64,000 bases of DNA, from positions 1 through 64,000 of the forward strand of contig NZ_CAMRAN010000019.1 of the NCBI RefSeq assembly GCF_947039875.1. Reading direction: 5' to 3'. The stretch's first letter is position 1, and each line of letters begins with the position of its first letter. Shown here in pieces: positions 11,226 through 21,118 of this stretch. Position numbers and translations under genes: made by a program. The stretch is from an uncultured Photobacterium sp. (lineage in GTDB: Bacteria; Pseudomonadota; Gammaproteobacteria; Enterobacterales; Vibrionaceae). Below the pieces are notes generated by a model. It saw nothing but the letters and a program-made list of their open reading frames with translations, searched no databases and was not told where the DNA came from.

Positions 11226-12350
11226 ATGACACACACTGATCAACAAATGATGTCGCGAGCAATAGTACTGGCTCAGCGCGGTCGTTATACCACAGCACCT
11301 AATCCTAAGGTGGGGTGCGTGATTGTAAATAATGGCGACATTGTTGGTGAAGGGTATCATTATCAAGCAGGACAACCTCATGCTGAAGTGTTTGCATTAC
11401 GGCAGGCACAACAACGTGCTCAAGGGGCGACCGTCTATGTTACCTTAGAACCATGTTCTCATTATGGGCGAACGCCGCCTTGTGCTGAAGCATTAATCAA
11501 TGCCAAAGTGGCACGGGTTGTGTGTGCGATGGTGGATCCTAATCCCGCCGTCGCTGGGCGGGGTATTACCTTATTGCAAGCTGCGGGTATTCAAGTGGAT
11601 GTCGGTATTTTAGCTTCGCAAGCACAAGCATTGAATCCAGGCTTTATTAAACAAATGACCCATCAAATGCCCTATGTTGAGCTCAAACTAGCAGCGAGTT
11701 TAGATGGGCGAACTGCGTTAGCAAATGGGGCCAGTAAATGGATCACCGGCCCTAAAGCGCGATCGGATGTTCAACAATTTCGTGCCTGTGCAGGGGCTAT
11801 TTTATCGACCAGTGCGACGGTTATTGCTGACGATCCTTCACTTAATGTACGCTGGAATGAGCTTGATACATCTGTTCAGCAACAATACCCTCAGTCAGCG
11901 TTACGCCAGCCTATACGGGTTATTATTGATAGTCAGAATAGATTGACGCCTGAATATCAACTCTTCAACTTACCCGGGGAAACCATTCTTGCCCGCACTA
12001 CGCTCGGTACTGAAGCGTGGCCCGACTCTGTGCAGCAATGGCAAATTCCAACCCAACCCAACAGTAACCAACTTGATCTGGTGGCTTTATTGTCGCGGTT
12101 AGCCGACTATGGCATAAATCATATTTGGGTTGAAGCGGGGGCTAGTTTGGCAGGAGCATTATTGCAACAGCAATTGGTTGATAGTTTGATTCTATATCAG
12201 GCCCCTAAACTAATGGGCAGTGATAGCCGTGGCTTGATTGATATCACTGGGTTGACATCAATGGCACAAACTCCACTGTTAACCATTACTGATGTGGGGT
12301 TGGTTGGTGATGATATTCGTATTATAGCAACAGTACAAAATAATAAATAA
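11226..12350 (+). CDS. ribD: Bifunctional pyrimidine deaminase/reductase RibD
   Basis: RibD performs the second and third steps of riboflavin synthesis: deamination, then NADPH-dependent reduction of the ribosylaminopyrimidine. The N-terminal deaminase domain contains the zinc motifs PHAEVFAL and EPCSHYGRTPPC. The C-terminal reductase domain contains LKLAASLDGRTA and ADDPSLNVRW. The product is 374 aa from ATG 11226. The upstream in-frame TTG at 11208 would add six residues absent from homologues. It lies 27 bp after nrdR and is probably cotranscribed. Confidence 0.96.
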   Translation: MTHTDQQMMSRAIVLAQRGRYTTAPNPKVGCVIVNNGDIVGEGYHYQAGQPHAEVFALRQAQQRAQGATVYVTLEPCSHYGRTPPCAEALINAKVARVVCAMVDPNPAVAGRGITLLQAAGIQVDVGILASQAQALNPGFIKQMTHQMPYVELKLAASLDGRTALANGASKWITGPKARSDVQQFRACAGAILSTSATVIADDPSLNVRWNELDTSVQQQYPQSALRQPIRVIIDSQNRLTPEYQLFNLPGETILARTTLGTEAWPDSVQQWQIPTQPNSNQLDLVALLSRLADYGINHIWVEAGASLAGALLQQQLVDSLILYQAPKLMGSDSRGLIDITGLTSMAQTPLLTITDVGLVGDDIRIIATVQNNK

Positions 12351-12373
12351 AATAGTGAAATTAAGGGTTTATC

Positions 12374-13030
12374 ATGTTCACTGGAATTATAGAAGCTGTC
12401 GGTAAAATATCAGCCATGACACCAAAAGGTGCTGATGTTTCTGTTACTGTTGATTCAGGAACGCTGGATTTATCAGATGTTAAATTAGGCGATAGTATTG
12501 CGACTAACGGTGTTTGCCTTACCGTCGTTAAATTAACGGGTAAAGGTTATGTTGCTGATCTTTCATTGGAAACATTAAACCGTACTGTTTTTGTGAATTA
12601 TAAAGCAGGCCAAGTGGTTAATTTAGAAAAAGCGATGTTGGCAACGACGCGTTTTGGTGGCCATATGGTTTCAGGCCACGTTGATGCTGTTGCTGAAGTG
12701 ATTGAGCGTCAACATATTGGTCGTGCGATTGAATTTTGGATTAAAGTGCCACCGCAACTTGCTAAGTATATTTCAGAGAAAGGCTCTGTGGCTGTTGATG
12801 GCATTAGCTTAACGGTGAATGCAGTGCGTGGCGACGAGTTTAAATTAACTATTGTGCCGCATACTGCCGCAGAAACGACCATGGCTGATTTCCATGTTGG
12901 TCGAAAAATTAACCTTGAGGTTGATGTTATCGCGCGCTACCTTGAGCGATTAATGCTCGGTGATAAAGCGGCGGAAAAGCAATCTCAAGTAACGATGGAT
13001 TTATTGGCGAGAACTGGGTTTCTCGGTTAA
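12374..13030 (+). CDS. ribE: Riboflavin synthase alpha chain
   Basis: This enzyme dismutates two molecules of 6,7-dimethyl-8-ribityllumazine to riboflavin and the pyrimidine precursor. The 218-aa protein has the two tandem lumazine-binding repeats, one starting [10 protein letters not shown] and the second at about residue 98 ([12 protein letters not shown]). The operon naming varies: it is ribC in E. coli and ribE in many annotations. It is in line with ribD upstream and ribBX downstream. Confidence 0.96.
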   Translation: MFTGIIEAVGKISAMTPKGADVSVTVDSGTLDLSDVKLGDSIATNGVCLTVVKLTGKGYVADLSLETLNRTVFVNYKAGQVVNLEKAMLATTRFGGHMVSGHVDAVAEVIERQHIGRAIEFWIKVPPQLAKYISEKGSVAVDGISLTVNAVRGDEFKLTIVPHTAAETTMADFHVGRKINLEVDVIARYLERLMLGDKAAEKQSQVTMDLLARTGFLG

Positions 13031-13077
13031 GCATTGCTTTATGCTCAATAAAGCAACATAAGATTAAGGGTAGTATT

Positions 13078-14178
13078 ATGATAAGTAGTGCAAAAGAAAT
13101 CATTGATGATATTCGCCAAGGAAAAATGGTTATCCTGATGGATGATGAAGATCGTGAAAATGAAGGCGATCTTATTATTGCATCACAGCATATCACCCCT
13201 GAAGCGATTAACTTTATGGCGACAAATGGCCGCGGCTTAATTTGCTTAACATTAAGTAAAACCCGTTGTCAGAAATTAGGCTTACCATTAATGGTTCAAG
13301 ATAACACTGAACAATTTGGAACGCCTTTTACTATCTCTATTGAAGCTGCAACGGGGGTTACAACGGGTATTTCAGCGGCTGACCGTTCTCGCACAGTACA
13401 AGCTGCTGTGGCTGCTGATGCAACCGCGGCTGATATTGTTATGCCTGGTCATATCTTCCCATTAATGGCGCAAGAAGGCGGTGTACTTACACGAGCTGGA
13501 CACACTGAAGCGGGTTGTGATGTTGCACGTTTAGCTGGTCTTGAAGCATCAAGTGTTATTGTCGAAATTTTAAATGACGATGGCACTATGGCGCGTCGCC
13601 CACAATTAGAAGTGTTTGCTGAAAAGCATGGCTTAAAATTAGGTACAATTGCTGACCTTATTGAATATCGTAATCTGCATGAAACGACGATTGAGCGTGT
13701 TGGCGAGTGTAAGCTTAATACCGAGTTTGGTGAGTTTGATATGATCACGTATCGCGATAAAATTGATGATCAAATTCATTATGCGTTGCGTAAAGGCGAC
13801 GTTGAAGAAAATGCTGCCACATTAGTTCGAGTGCATTTACAAGATATTTTTAAAGATATTCTTCAATCAGGTGCTACTCAGTGGACATTGCCTGCAGCAA
13901 TGCAACGTATTAGTGCTGAGAATGGCGTACTAGTGGTATTGAGTAAACAAGAGTCTACCGATAGTATTGTCAATAAAGTGAAAAATATTGCGGCTGAAAA
14001 TGAAGGGCGCCCACAAGTGAAGGCGAATCCATATAACCCTTCACGCCAAGTAGGTATCGGTTCGCAAATTTTATCTGATTTAGGTATTGGTAAAATGCGT
14101 TTATTGTCATCAAGTACACAACGTTACCATTCACTATCAGGCTTTGGCCTTGAGGTGGTTGAATATATTTGCGAATAA
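13078..14178 (+). CDS. ribB: 3,4-dihydroxy-2-butanone-4-phosphate synthase with degenerate GTP cyclohydrolase II-like domain (RibBX type)
   Basis: The N-terminal half (about residues 1-205) is a complete DHBP synthase, which makes the four-carbon unit of riboflavin from ribulose-5-phosphate. It has [20 protein letters not shown] and the [10 protein letters not shown] motif. The C-terminal half (about 206-366) has the GTP cyclohydrolase II fold outline ([25 protein letters not shown]) but lacks the three zinc-binding cysteines normally found as ECLTGD and CDCG. The matching region reads [11 protein letters not shown]. This domain is therefore unlikely to hydrolyse GTP, and a separate ribA should exist elsewhere in the genome. 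Such RibBX hybrids are known in proteobacterial riboflavin operons. AAGGGTAG upstream supports ATG 13078. Confidence 0.93.
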   Translation: MISSAKEIIDDIRQGKMVILMDDEDRENEGDLIIASQHITPEAINFMATNGRGLICLTLSKTRCQKLGLPLMVQDNTEQFGTPFTISIEAATGVTTGISAADRSRTVQAAVAADATAADIVMPGHIFPLMAQEGGVLTRAGHTEAGCDVARLAGLEASSVIVEILNDDGTMARRPQLEVFAEKHGLKLGTIADLIEYRNLHETTIERVGECKLNTEFGEFDMITYRDKIDDQIHYALRKGDVEENAATLVRVHLQDIFKDILQSGATQWTLPAAMQRISAENGVLVVLSKQESTDSIVNKVKNIAAENEGRPQVKANPYNPSRQVGIGSQILSDLGIGKMRLLSSSTQRYHSLSGFGLEVVEYICE

Positions 14179-14181
14179 TAG

Positions 14182-14380
14182 CGCATTGTATTTGCTGAGA
14201 TGAATTCACGGAGCATTATTATTATTGATAATGCACACTTATTGGTTGGTTCTACAACGAATAAGCAATAAATATTAACAAATCCACTGAAACCGACGGT
14301 TGTGCGTAGCAGACATATCGCAAAGTGTGTTAGACTCCCGCGGTTTCTCAAACTGGAAAGACATAGTCACAGGAAGGCCC
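14182..14380 (+). promoter_or_regulatory. Long ribBX-ribH spacer, possible internal promoter
   Basis: This 200-bp gap is unusually long inside the rib operon. It contains a short inverted repeat (GCATTAT 14213-14219 with ATAATGC 14228-14234) and a -10-like TAGACT at 14331-14336 without a clear -35. An internal promoter for ribH-nusB is plausible. I found no FMN riboswitch signature here or before nrdR. Confidence 0.35.
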
Positions 14381-14851
14381 ATGAAGGTAATTGAAGGCGC
14401 CATCGCGGCACCAAACGCAAAAATTGCTATCGTAATTGCACGCTTTAATAGCTTTATTAACGAAAGTTTACTTTCAGGTGCATTAGATGCGCTGAAACGT
14501 CAAGGTCAGGTTAGTGAAGATAATATCACTGTTGTTCGTTGCCCTGGTGCTTATGAACTACCGCTTGTTGCCCAGCAAGTCGCGAAGAGTGATCGCTATG
14601 ATGCTATCGTAGCTTTAGGCTCTGTTATTCGTGGTGGAACACCTCATTTTGACTATGTTGCCGGTGAGTGTAATAAAGGTCTAGCACAAGTTGCACTAGA
14701 GTATAATACTCCAGTTGCTTTCGGTGTGTTGACTGTTGATTCTATAGAACAAGCCATTGAGCGTGCCGGTACCAAGGCTGGTAATAAAGGGGCAGAGGCT
14801 GCACTAAGCGCGCTCGAAATGGTAAATGTCCTGTCCCAAATCGAATCCTAA
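14381..14851 (+). CDS. ribH: 6,7-dimethyl-8-ribityllumazine synthase
   Basis: Lumazine synthase joins the products of the RibD and RibB branches and self-assembles into large capsids in many bacteria. The 156-aa product begins [18 protein letters not shown] and contains the active-site His89 in [13 protein letters not shown] 14381 has AGGAAGG at 14371-14377 as a strong ribosome binding site. An upstream in-frame extension to 14300 is not conserved in the family. Its stop codon overlaps the following nusB reading frame (TAATG), which suggests translational coupling. Confidence 0.97.
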   Translation: MKVIEGAIAAPNAKIAIVIARFNSFINESLLSGALDALKRQGQVSEDNITVVRCPGAYELPLVAQQVAKSDRYDAIVALGSVIRGGTPHFDYVAGECNKGLAQVALEYNTPVAFGVLTVDSIEQAIERAGTKAGNKGAEAALSALEMVNVLSQIES

Positions 14852-14862
14852 TGGGGGTTACT

Positions 14863-15324
14863 GTGAAACCAGCCGCGCGTCGTAATGCACGTCAATTTGC
14901 TGTACAAGCAATTTATTCTTGGCAACTTACTAAAGGTAATGTTGCGGATATTGAGCAATATTTCCTTTCAGGCGATAAGTTTGAAGAAGAAGAACATCAA
15001 GCTGATGCACCTATGTGTAAAGCGCCGGAGACTGATGTTAGCTACTTCCGTGATTTATTCGCAGGTGTTGTATTAAGCCATCAAGAACTTGATAGCAAAA
15101 TGCGCCCATACTTGTCTCGTCCACTTCAGGATCTTGACCAGATGGAACTTGCTTTACTTCGTCTTGCAATGTATGAAATGGTTAAGCGTGAAGACGTACC
15201 ATTTAAAGTTGTGATCAATGAAGCCATCGAATTAGCAAAACTTTTCGGTGCTGAAGATAGCCACAAATTCGTCAATGGTGTGTTAGATAAAGCTGCACCA
15301 TCTTTACGTAAAAAAGATAAATAA
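14863..15324 (+). CDS. nusB: Transcription antitermination factor NusB
   Basis: NusB binds boxA RNA together with S10 (NusE) and promotes antitermination of rRNA operons. The 153-aa product starts [20 protein letters not shown] with GTG 14863, which is preceded by GGGGG at a suitable distance. ATG 14851, overlapping the ribH stop, is the alternative start and would add four residues. The C-terminal half ([30 protein letters not shown]) is typical. A middle acidic insert ([10 protein letters not shown]) is somewhat longer than in E. coli. Confidence 0.95.
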   Translation: MKPAARRNARQFAVQAIYSWQLTKGNVADIEQYFLSGDKFEEEEHQADAPMCKAPETDVSYFRDLFAGVVLSHQELDSKMRPYLSRPLQDLDQMELALLRLAMYEMVKREDVPFKVVINEAIELAKLFGAEDSHKFVNGVLDKAAPSLRKKDK

Positions 15325-15351
15325 TTTTTTCACGTTAAGTACGATGAAAGA

Positions 15352-15379
15352 AGTCAGCTTATTAGCTGGCTTTTTTTTT
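15352..15379 (+). terminator. Intrinsic terminator of the rib-nusB operon
   Basis: AGTCAGC (15352-15358) pairs with GCTGGCT (15365-15371), with one G-U pair, followed by nine T residues. Confidence 0.88.
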
Positions 15380-15398
15380 ATTAAAGGAATAGAAAATC

Positions 15399-16382
15399 AT
15401 GGTAAAAAGTGAATTTGATATCATCAAACAGTATTTCGCACACCAACAACAGCAGCGTGATGATGTTGTGTTAGCGATCGGAGATGATTGTGCGCTAGTG
15501 GATGTTCCCACCAATTACCATATTGCAGTGAGTACCGATTCATTAGTTGCAGACACACACTTTTTAGCTGATGCCGATCCTGCGTTAGTGGCTTATAAAG
15601 CATTAGCATCTAATATCAGTGATTTAGCTGCAATGGGAGCCACGCCTGCATGGGTATCCTTAGCGTTAACATTACCGACTATTGATGAAGCGTGGTTAGC
15701 GCCTTTTTGCCATAGTTTTTTTGAACTTGCTAATCGATATAATATTCAATTAATTGGTGGTGATACCACTAAAGGCCCGTTAAGTATTACCTTAACCGTA
15801 CAAGGCTTAGTGCCACGAGGTCAGGCATTAACTCGCAGTGGCGCACAAGTGGGTGATGATATTTATGTAACGGGTGATCTTGGTGATAGTGCCGCAGGGC
15901 TTGCTTTGATATTAAATCAGTCTCAATGTGAACCATCTCTCGCAACGGTATTAGTTGAACGCCATTTTAAAGCACAACCTCGAGTGAATGTGGGTGAGGC
16001 TTTACGAGGCATTGCATCTGCGGCATTAGATATTTCTGATGGCGTGATTGCGGATGTAACCCATATTGGTGACCGCTCTCAAGTTGCGATTGAGATTGAT
16101 GTTGAAAAATTACCATTATCTGCTGATTTACTGACATTCTGTAATGGTGACCGTCAACAAGCACAACAGTTAGCTTTAACCAGTGGTGAAGAATATGAGC
16201 TTTGCTTTACTGTTTCAAAAGCTAATCGAGATGCATTAGTGATGGCTTTAGCGCATACTAATGTTAAATATAGCTGTATTGGTCAAGTGACTACGGGTCG
16301 TGGTTTATCGTTATTACAGTTAGGTAAGCCATTGAGTTGGAAATTATCCGGTTGGGATCATTTTGGTGTAACAAATAATTAG
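15399..16382 (+). CDS. thiL: Thiamine-monophosphate kinase
   Basis: ThiL phosphorylates thiamine monophosphate to thiamine pyrophosphate. The 327-aa product shows the AIR-synthase-related fold: GDDCALV near residue 28, STDSLVADTHF, SNISDLAAMGATP, and the C-terminal DISDGVIAD and TSGEEYELCF. AAAGGA is well placed before ATG 15399. It is nine bases from pgpA, forming the common thiL-pgpA pair downstream of nusB. Confidence 0.96.
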   Translation: MVKSEFDIIKQYFAHQQQQRDDVVLAIGDDCALVDVPTNYHIAVSTDSLVADTHFLADADPALVAYKALASNISDLAAMGATPAWVSLALTLPTIDEAWLAPFCHSFFELANRYNIQLIGGDTTKGPLSITLTVQGLVPRGQALTRSGAQVGDDIYVTGDLGDSAAGLALILNQSQCEPSLATVLVERHFKAQPRVNVGEALRGIASAALDISDGVIADVTHIGDRSQVAIEIDVEKLPLSADLLTFCNGDRQQAQQLALTSGEEYELCFTVSKANRDALVMALAHTNVKYSCIGQVTTGRGLSLLQLGKPLSWKLSGWDHFGVTNN

Positions 16383-16391
16383 GGTATTAAC

Positions 16392-16880
16392 GTGAGTACA
16401 AATCCAAAAGATTTATTAAAAATGAATAATCCTTGGCACTTATTAGCCACAGGATTTGGCAGTGGTTTAGCAAAATATATTCCTGGTACGATGGGAACGC
16501 TGGCCGCCATTCCGTTATACCTTATTCTTGCTCAATTGCCTTTTGGTTGGTATTTAGTGGCGGTTTTGGTTGCTGCTCTGATCGGGATCCGTATTTGTCA
16601 TATTACCTCGACGGACATGAAGGTTCATGATCATGGCAGTATAGTGTGGGATGAGTTCGTTGGTTTTTGGATCACAATGGCAGTAGCACCAACCGTATCA
16701 TGGCAGTGGATATTAGCGGGCTTTATTCTATTCCGCTTTTTTGACATGTTAAAGCCATGGCCGATTAGCTGGTTAGATAAACATGTCGAAGGTGGTTTTG
16801 GGATCATGATTGATGATGTGTTAGCTGGTTTTATGGCAATGATCTCATTGTGGTTTGTTGGTTACTGGTTAGGTTTCTAA
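16392..16880 (+). CDS. pgpA: Phosphatidylglycerophosphatase A
   Basis: PgpA dephosphorylates phosphatidylglycerophosphate to phosphatidylglycerol in the inner membrane. The 162-aa protein has the family hallmarks GFGSGLAKYIPGTMGTLAA, the acidic motif HDHGSIVWDEFVG and a late MIDDVLAG, with several membrane helices. It begins at GTG 16392 close behind thiL. It is the last gene before a strong bidirectional terminator. Confidence 0.95.
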   Translation: MSTNPKDLLKMNNPWHLLATGFGSGLAKYIPGTMGTLAAIPLYLILAQLPFGWYLVAVLVAALIGIRICHITSTDMKVHDHGSIVWDEFVGFWITMAVAPTVSWQWILAGFILFRFFDMLKPWPISWLDKHVEGGFGIMIDDVLAGFMAMISLWFVGYWLGF

Positions 16881-16904
16881 GTTTCAGTTTAATGAGCAAG
16901 CAAT

Positions 16905-16940
16905 AAAAAAGCCATGAAGTGTATGCTTCATGGCTTTTTT
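16905..16940. terminator. Bidirectional terminator between pgpA and dxs
   Basis: A perfect 9-bp stem (GCCATGAAG 16911-16919 with CTTCATGGC 16926-16934) is flanked by six A residues on one side and six T residues on the other, so it serves both convergent operons. Confidence 0.94.
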
Positions 16941-16965
16941 GATTACTGTGAGCGTAAATTAATGC

Positions 16966-18831
16966 TTATTTAGCAAGATATTCAATAATTTGTTTTTCAA
17001 TGCCGACACCATCGATTTTTAACATATGGTGTAATTCAGCTTGCGTCCCTTGTTCGATGAATCGATCGGGCAGACCAATGTTTAATACTGGTTTAATGCA
17101 TTTTTGCTGCATTAGAAACTCAATCACACCGCTACCTGCGCCACCAGAAATCGCATTTTCTTCAACAGTGACTAACACGTCATGATTCGCTGCTAGTTCA
17201 AGAATTAATGCTTCATCAAGCGGTTTAACAAAGCGCATATCGGCAACGGTTGCATTTAAGCTTTCAGCTGCATCTAAGCTATAACCCAGCATTGCACCAA
17301 AGTTTAAAATGGCCACTTTCTCACCTTGACGGCGGATAATGCCTTTACCAATTTCAATTGCTGTCATCGTGGTTTCTACATCAGTGCCAAGACCACAACC
17401 ACGCGGATAGCGTACGGCTGTTGGACCTTGGTGTTGATGGCCAGTATAAAGCATTTGGCGACATTCGTTTTCATCGCTTGGTGCCATGATCACCATGTTC
17501 GGAATACAGCGCATAAAGCTAATATCAAATGCACCTTGATGGGTTTGACCATCGGCACCGACTAAACCTGCACGATCAATCGCAAACATGACAGGTAAGT
17601 TCATAATAGCTACATCATGAATCAGTTGATCATAGCCACGTTGCAAGAAGGTAGAGTAAATTGCTACAACAGGGTGATAACCACCAATTGCCATGCCGCT
17701 TGCGAGTGTAACCGCGTGCTGTTCTGCAATAGCAACATCAAAATATTGCTCTGGGTATTGTTTTGAAAAGCGTACCATGCCAGAACCTTCACGCATGGCA
17801 GGAGTAATCGCCATCAATTTGTCATCAACTGCCGCCATATCGCATAGCCAATCACCAAAAATTTTAGAAAAAGTTGGGCTGGTATTTTTTGCTTTTGGCA
17901 GTGGTTTTTCACTTAAATCAAATTTTGGAACTGCATGGTAATTGATTGGGTCAGCTTCTGCTGGCGCATAGCCTTTGCCTTTTTTAGTCATAATATGCAG
18001 AAATTGCGGCCCTTTAAGGTGACGCATATTCTTGAGCGTTTTCACTAACTCATCAATATCATGGCCATCAATTGGACCAATGTAATTAAAACCAAGCTCT
18101 TCAAACATTGTGCTTGGAACAACCATGCCTTTAATATGTTCTTCTGCACGTTTAACGATTTCTTTAATTGGCGGTGCATTAGAGAGTACTTTTTTACCAC
18201 CTTCACGAATAGAAGCGTAAAAGTTACCTGCCAATAAATGGGCTAAATGATTACTTAAACCGCCTACATTTTCAGAAATCGACATTTCATTATCATTAAG
18301 AATGACTAACATATCACTATGTATATCACCGGCATGGTTCATGGCTTCAAATGCCATGCCTGCGGTAATTGCGCCATCACCAATAATACTGACAACTTTA
18401 CGGTTAAGGCCTTCTTTTTCAGCCGCAATCGCCATGCCTAAACCAGCACTGATTGATGTTGATGAGTGGCCGACAGATAAGACATCGTATTCACTTTCAT
18501 CACGCCAAGGAAAAGGGTGTAATCCACCTTTTTGGCGAATGGTCGACATTCGATCGCGACGACCCGTTAAAATTTTATGTGGGTAAGCCTGATGGCCAAC
18601 ATCCCAGATCACATGATCAAACGGAGTATTATAGACATAGTGAAGCGCAACGGTAAGCTCAACTGTACCGAGTCCGGAGGCAAAGTGACCGCTGGTTTGG
18701 CTAACCGTCTTGAGTAAATAAGTACGTAACTCATCACAGACTTGAGGCAGACTTTCTGCGGGCAATAATCGTAATTCATCTGGCGTGTTAGCTAATGCGA
18801 GATGCGGGTATTTTGATATATCCAAAGTCAT
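16966..18831 (-). CDS. dxs: 1-deoxy-D-xylulose-5-phosphate synthase
   Basis: DXS condenses pyruvate and glyceraldehyde-3-phosphate, the entry step of the MEP isoprenoid pathway, and also feeds thiamine and pyridoxal synthesis. The 621-aa product has the thiamine-diphosphate motif ([18 protein letters not shown]), the [15 protein letters not shown] region, and a transketolase-like C-terminal half ([16 protein letters not shown]). It is downstream of ispA with a 24-bp gap, in the xseB-ispA-dxs operon shared with E. coli. Confidence 0.97.
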   Translation of the reverse strand: MTLDISKYPHLALANTPDELRLLPAESLPQVCDELRTYLLKTVSQTSGHFASGLGTVELTVALHYVYNTPFDHVIWDVGHQAYPHKILTGRRDRMSTIRQKGGLHPFPWRDESEYDVLSVGHSSTSISAGLGMAIAAEKEGLNRKVVSIIGDGAITAGMAFEAMNHAGDIHSDMLVILNDNEMSISENVGGLSNHLAHLLAGNFYASIREGGKKVLSNAPPIKEIVKRAEEHIKGMVVPSTMFEELGFNYIGPIDGHDIDELVKTLKNMRHLKGPQFLHIMTKKGKGYAPAEADPINYHAVPKFDLSEKPLPKAKNTSPTFSKIFGDWLCDMAAVDDKLMAITPAMREGSGMVRFSKQYPEQYFDVAIAEQHAVTLASGMAIGGYHPVVAIYSTFLQRGYDQLIHDVAIMNLPVMFAIDRAGLVGADGQTHQGAFDISFMRCIPNMVIMAPSDENECRQMLYTGHQHQGPTAVRYPRGCGLGTDVETTMTAIEIGKGIIRRQGEKVAILNFGAMLGYSLDAAESLNATVADMRFVKPLDEALILELAANHDVLVTVEENAISGGAGSGVIEFLMQQKCIKPVLNIGLPDRFIEQGTQAELHHMLKIDGVGIEKQIIEYLAK

Positions 18832-18855
18832 AACAGTTCGGCGCTTTTACTGATT

Positions 18856-19758
18856 TTAGTTGTTGCGCTCGATAACATATCGGGCAAAAACTTCCAATTG
18901 ATAGGTATTGTAAGGTATTGCTGCTAATGCTTGTAGCGCTTCTAGATAAAGTTGTTGCGCTTTTTGTTGCGCTCCGTCTAACCCAAGTAGTGCTGGGTAG
19001 GTACTTTTATCTAACTCAAGATCTGAACCTTGAGGCTTACCTAGCGTTTCAGTGTCGCTGATTACATCTAAAATGTCATCTTGAACTTGAAATGCAAGGC
19101 CTATGGCATCGGCATATTTGTCGAGCTGTGGCAGAATTTCCCGTCCTTTTTCACCAGCAGCCAGTGCACCTAAGCGAACCGCACAACGGATCAAGGCGCC
19201 TGTTTTGTGTTTATGAATTAATTCTAGTTGCTCTAGTCCAACGTGTTGGCCTTCAGCTTCTAAATCGAGAGCTTGTCCTTGGCACATACCTGCCGCACCA
19301 GAGGCTTGCGCTAATTCGCTAACCATGGCAATACGTTGTTGATGTCCTTCTGGACTTAAGCGGCCTTGAGCTATAATTTCAAAGGCTAACGTTTGTAATC
19401 CATCACCAGCTAAAATAGCGATCGCTTCATTAAAAGCGATATGACAAGTGGGTTGGCCGCGACGCAGTGCATCGTTATCCATTGCGGGCAAATCATCATG
19501 AATTAACGAATATGCATGAATACATTCAACGGCCGCAGCGGCAGTATCAAGATCATCATAATCGACACCCAACATTTCACCAGTGACGTATGTCAGATAA
19601 GGACGAGCACGTTTTCCGCCCAACAGGGTACCATGCTTCATGGCTTTTAGTAGGGTTTGGCCTGAAAAAGGTTGTTTAGTTAACCAATCTATTAGGCATT
19701 GGTTGTTACGTTGTTGCAGCGTTTTAAGCGTCTGCGATAGCGGTACACTATTCGTCAT
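18856..19758 (-). CDS. ispA: Farnesyl diphosphate synthase
   Basis: This prenyltransferase makes geranyl and then farnesyl diphosphate from IPP and DMAPP. The roughly 300-aa product has the first aspartate-rich motif in SLIHDDLPAMDND and the second in FQVQDDILDV, along with GGKRARPYL. I chose ATG 19758 over an in-frame TTG at 19770. With this start the gene overlaps the end of xseB by 11 bp, indicating translational coupling. It sits between xseB and dxs, so its product pathway is supported by the neighbours. Confidence 0.95.
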   Translation of the reverse strand: MTNSVPLSQTLKTLQQRNNQCLIDWLTKQPFSGQTLLKAMKHGTLLGGKRARPYLTYVTGEMLGVDYDDLDTAAAAVECIHAYSLIHDDLPAMDNDALRRGQPTCHIAFNEAIAILAGDGLQTLAFEIIAQGRLSPEGHQQRIAMVSELAQASGAAGMCQGQALDLEAEGQHVGLEQLELIHKHKTGALIRCAVRLGALAAGEKGREILPQLDKYADAIGLAFQVQDDILDVISDTETLGKPQGSDLELDKSTYPALLGLDGAQQKAQQLYLEALQALAAIPYNTYQLEVFARYVIERNN

Positions 19759-19993
19759 GGCTTGGCTCAAAGTCAGTTAATGGTGCATTATCATCAGCGT
19801 GTAATAAAATTTCTACGCGCTGTTCTGCTTGGGTTAACTTTAACTGACTGTTGCGAGCCAATGAAATACCACGCTCAAATTTCTTCAACGCATCTTCCAG
19901 TGGGATATCACCCGATTCTAGTTCATTGACAATGGCATCTAGCTCATCAAGTGCGGCTTCGAATGCCATATTTTCAGGTTTTTTTGCTGCCAT
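19748..19993 (-). CDS. xseB: Exodeoxyribonuclease VII small subunit
   Basis: XseB binds in multiple copies to XseA to form the single-strand-specific exonuclease VII. The 81-aa product starts MAAKKPENMAFEAALDELD and contains the family core ESGDIPLEDALKKFERGISL. ATG 19993 is used because the longer reading begins at an unsupported TTG (20020). It is first in the xseB-ispA-dxs operon. XseA is not in the window. Confidence 0.94.
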   Translation of the reverse strand: MAAKKPENMAFEAALDELDAIVNELESGDIPLEDALKKFERGISLARNSQLKLTQAEQRVEILLHADDNAPLTDFEPSHDE

Positions 19994-20350
19994 ATCATTT
20001 TTACTCTTATCTAAGTGCAAGAAAAATAACGTAGTGACTATCTAAGGTCAAATTATGTCACAGTAATCTGTGCCACAGACAGTAATTTTCATCGTTGGGA
20101 TCAATAAATATTACTCAATGATGGAAATAAAACCCTAAATTAAACGAGATTATGGTCGATAAAGAGTTAGTTTGCGATAGATAGTGCTGTTGACGTTTTA
20201 TCCTATGATCGCAAGGTTTTATTCTATGGGACGATATGGCATTGCTGTTTAATGAACAGCGAACATTGTTCTTATAAATTTTTGTCCTATGTTAATTGGC
20301 TGTCAGATCGTTAAATTAAACATTAAAAACGGCAGTAAAGGAGTTTTTGC
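19994..20350. promoter_or_regulatory. Divergent xseB/pomA promoter region
   Basis: This 357-bp region has no gene. It contains overlapping inverted repeats at 20244-20271 (GCTGTT-5-AACAGC and GAACA-8-TGTTC), which could bind a regulator. I could not identify a confident sigma-70, sigma-54 or sigma-28 promoter by eye. A long poly-purine ribosome binding site (AAAGGAG) precedes pomA. Confidence 0.4.
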
Positions 20351-21112
20351 GTGGATTTAGCGACGCTTATCGGATTGGTTGGATCATTTGCTTTTATTTT
20401 AATGGCAATGTTGGTGGGGGGCGATTTGGTGATGTTTGCCGATACCTCCTCGGTATTGATCGTTTTTGGCGGCAGTTTGTTTATCGTGCTGATGAAATAC
20501 AACATCAGTCAGTTTTTTGGCGCAGCTAAAATTGCGGCTAAAGCGTTTATATTTAAAACCGATAAACCCGATGACCTTATTGCGCAAATTGTAACTATGG
20601 CCGATTCTGCTCGTAAAGGTGGTTTTCTTGCATTGGAAGAGATGGAAGTAGAAAACCCATTTTTGCGTAAAGGCATTGATTTACTGGTTGATGGTCATGA
20701 TGCTGATACAGTAAGGATGATATTAAGAAAAGACATTGCATTGACCAATGAGCGTCATGAACAAGGGGCAAGTATTTTTTCTGCGTTAGGGGATGTTGCA
20801 CCTGCAATGGGAATGATAGGAACACTCATAGGTTTAGTGGCGATGCTATCGAATATGGATGATCCTAAGTCAATTGGGCCAGCAATGGCAGTGGCATTGT
20901 TAACCACATTATACGGTTCTATTTTGGCTAATATGGTGGCATTACCCATCGCGGATAAATTAATGCTGCGTAAAAATGAAGAGCGGCTGAATCGGTTGTT
21001 GATTCTTGATGGTGTGTTAGCGATTCAAGAAGGTCAAAATCCACGTGTGATTGATAGTTATTTGAAAAATTATCTGCATGAGAAAAAACGTCGTATCAAT
21101 TTTGATGAGTAA
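20351..21112 (+). CDS. pomA: Sodium-type flagellar motor stator protein PomA
   Basis: PomA with PomB forms the Na+-driven stator of the polar flagellum. The 253-aa protein, starting at GTG 20351 (MDLATLIGLVG), has four membrane segments and the cytoplasmic loop that contacts FliG (ADSARKGGFLALEEME; DLLVDGHDADTVR). It also has the strongly conserved GDVAPAMGMIGTLIGLVAML helix. The sequence is much closer to Vibrio PomA than to proton-type MotA. It is six bases ahead of pomB. Confidence 0.96.
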   Translation: MDLATLIGLVGSFAFILMAMLVGGDLVMFADTSSVLIVFGGSLFIVLMKYNISQFFGAAKIAAKAFIFKTDKPDDLIAQIVTMADSARKGGFLALEEMEVENPFLRKGIDLLVDGHDADTVRMILRKDIALTNERHEQGASIFSALGDVAPAMGMIGTLIGLVAMLSNMDDPKSIGPAMAVALLTTLYGSILANMVALPIADKLMLRKNEERLNRLLILDGVLAIQEGQNPRVIDSYLKNYLHEKKRRINFDE

Positions 21113-21118
21113 GGGTCA

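Noticed and set aside
10533-14380. FMN riboswitch in the riboflavin operon
   Set aside because: The conserved FMN-aptamer segments (AGGATATG..., GGGCAGGG, CCCGAC) are not present upstream of nrdR, ribBX or ribH.
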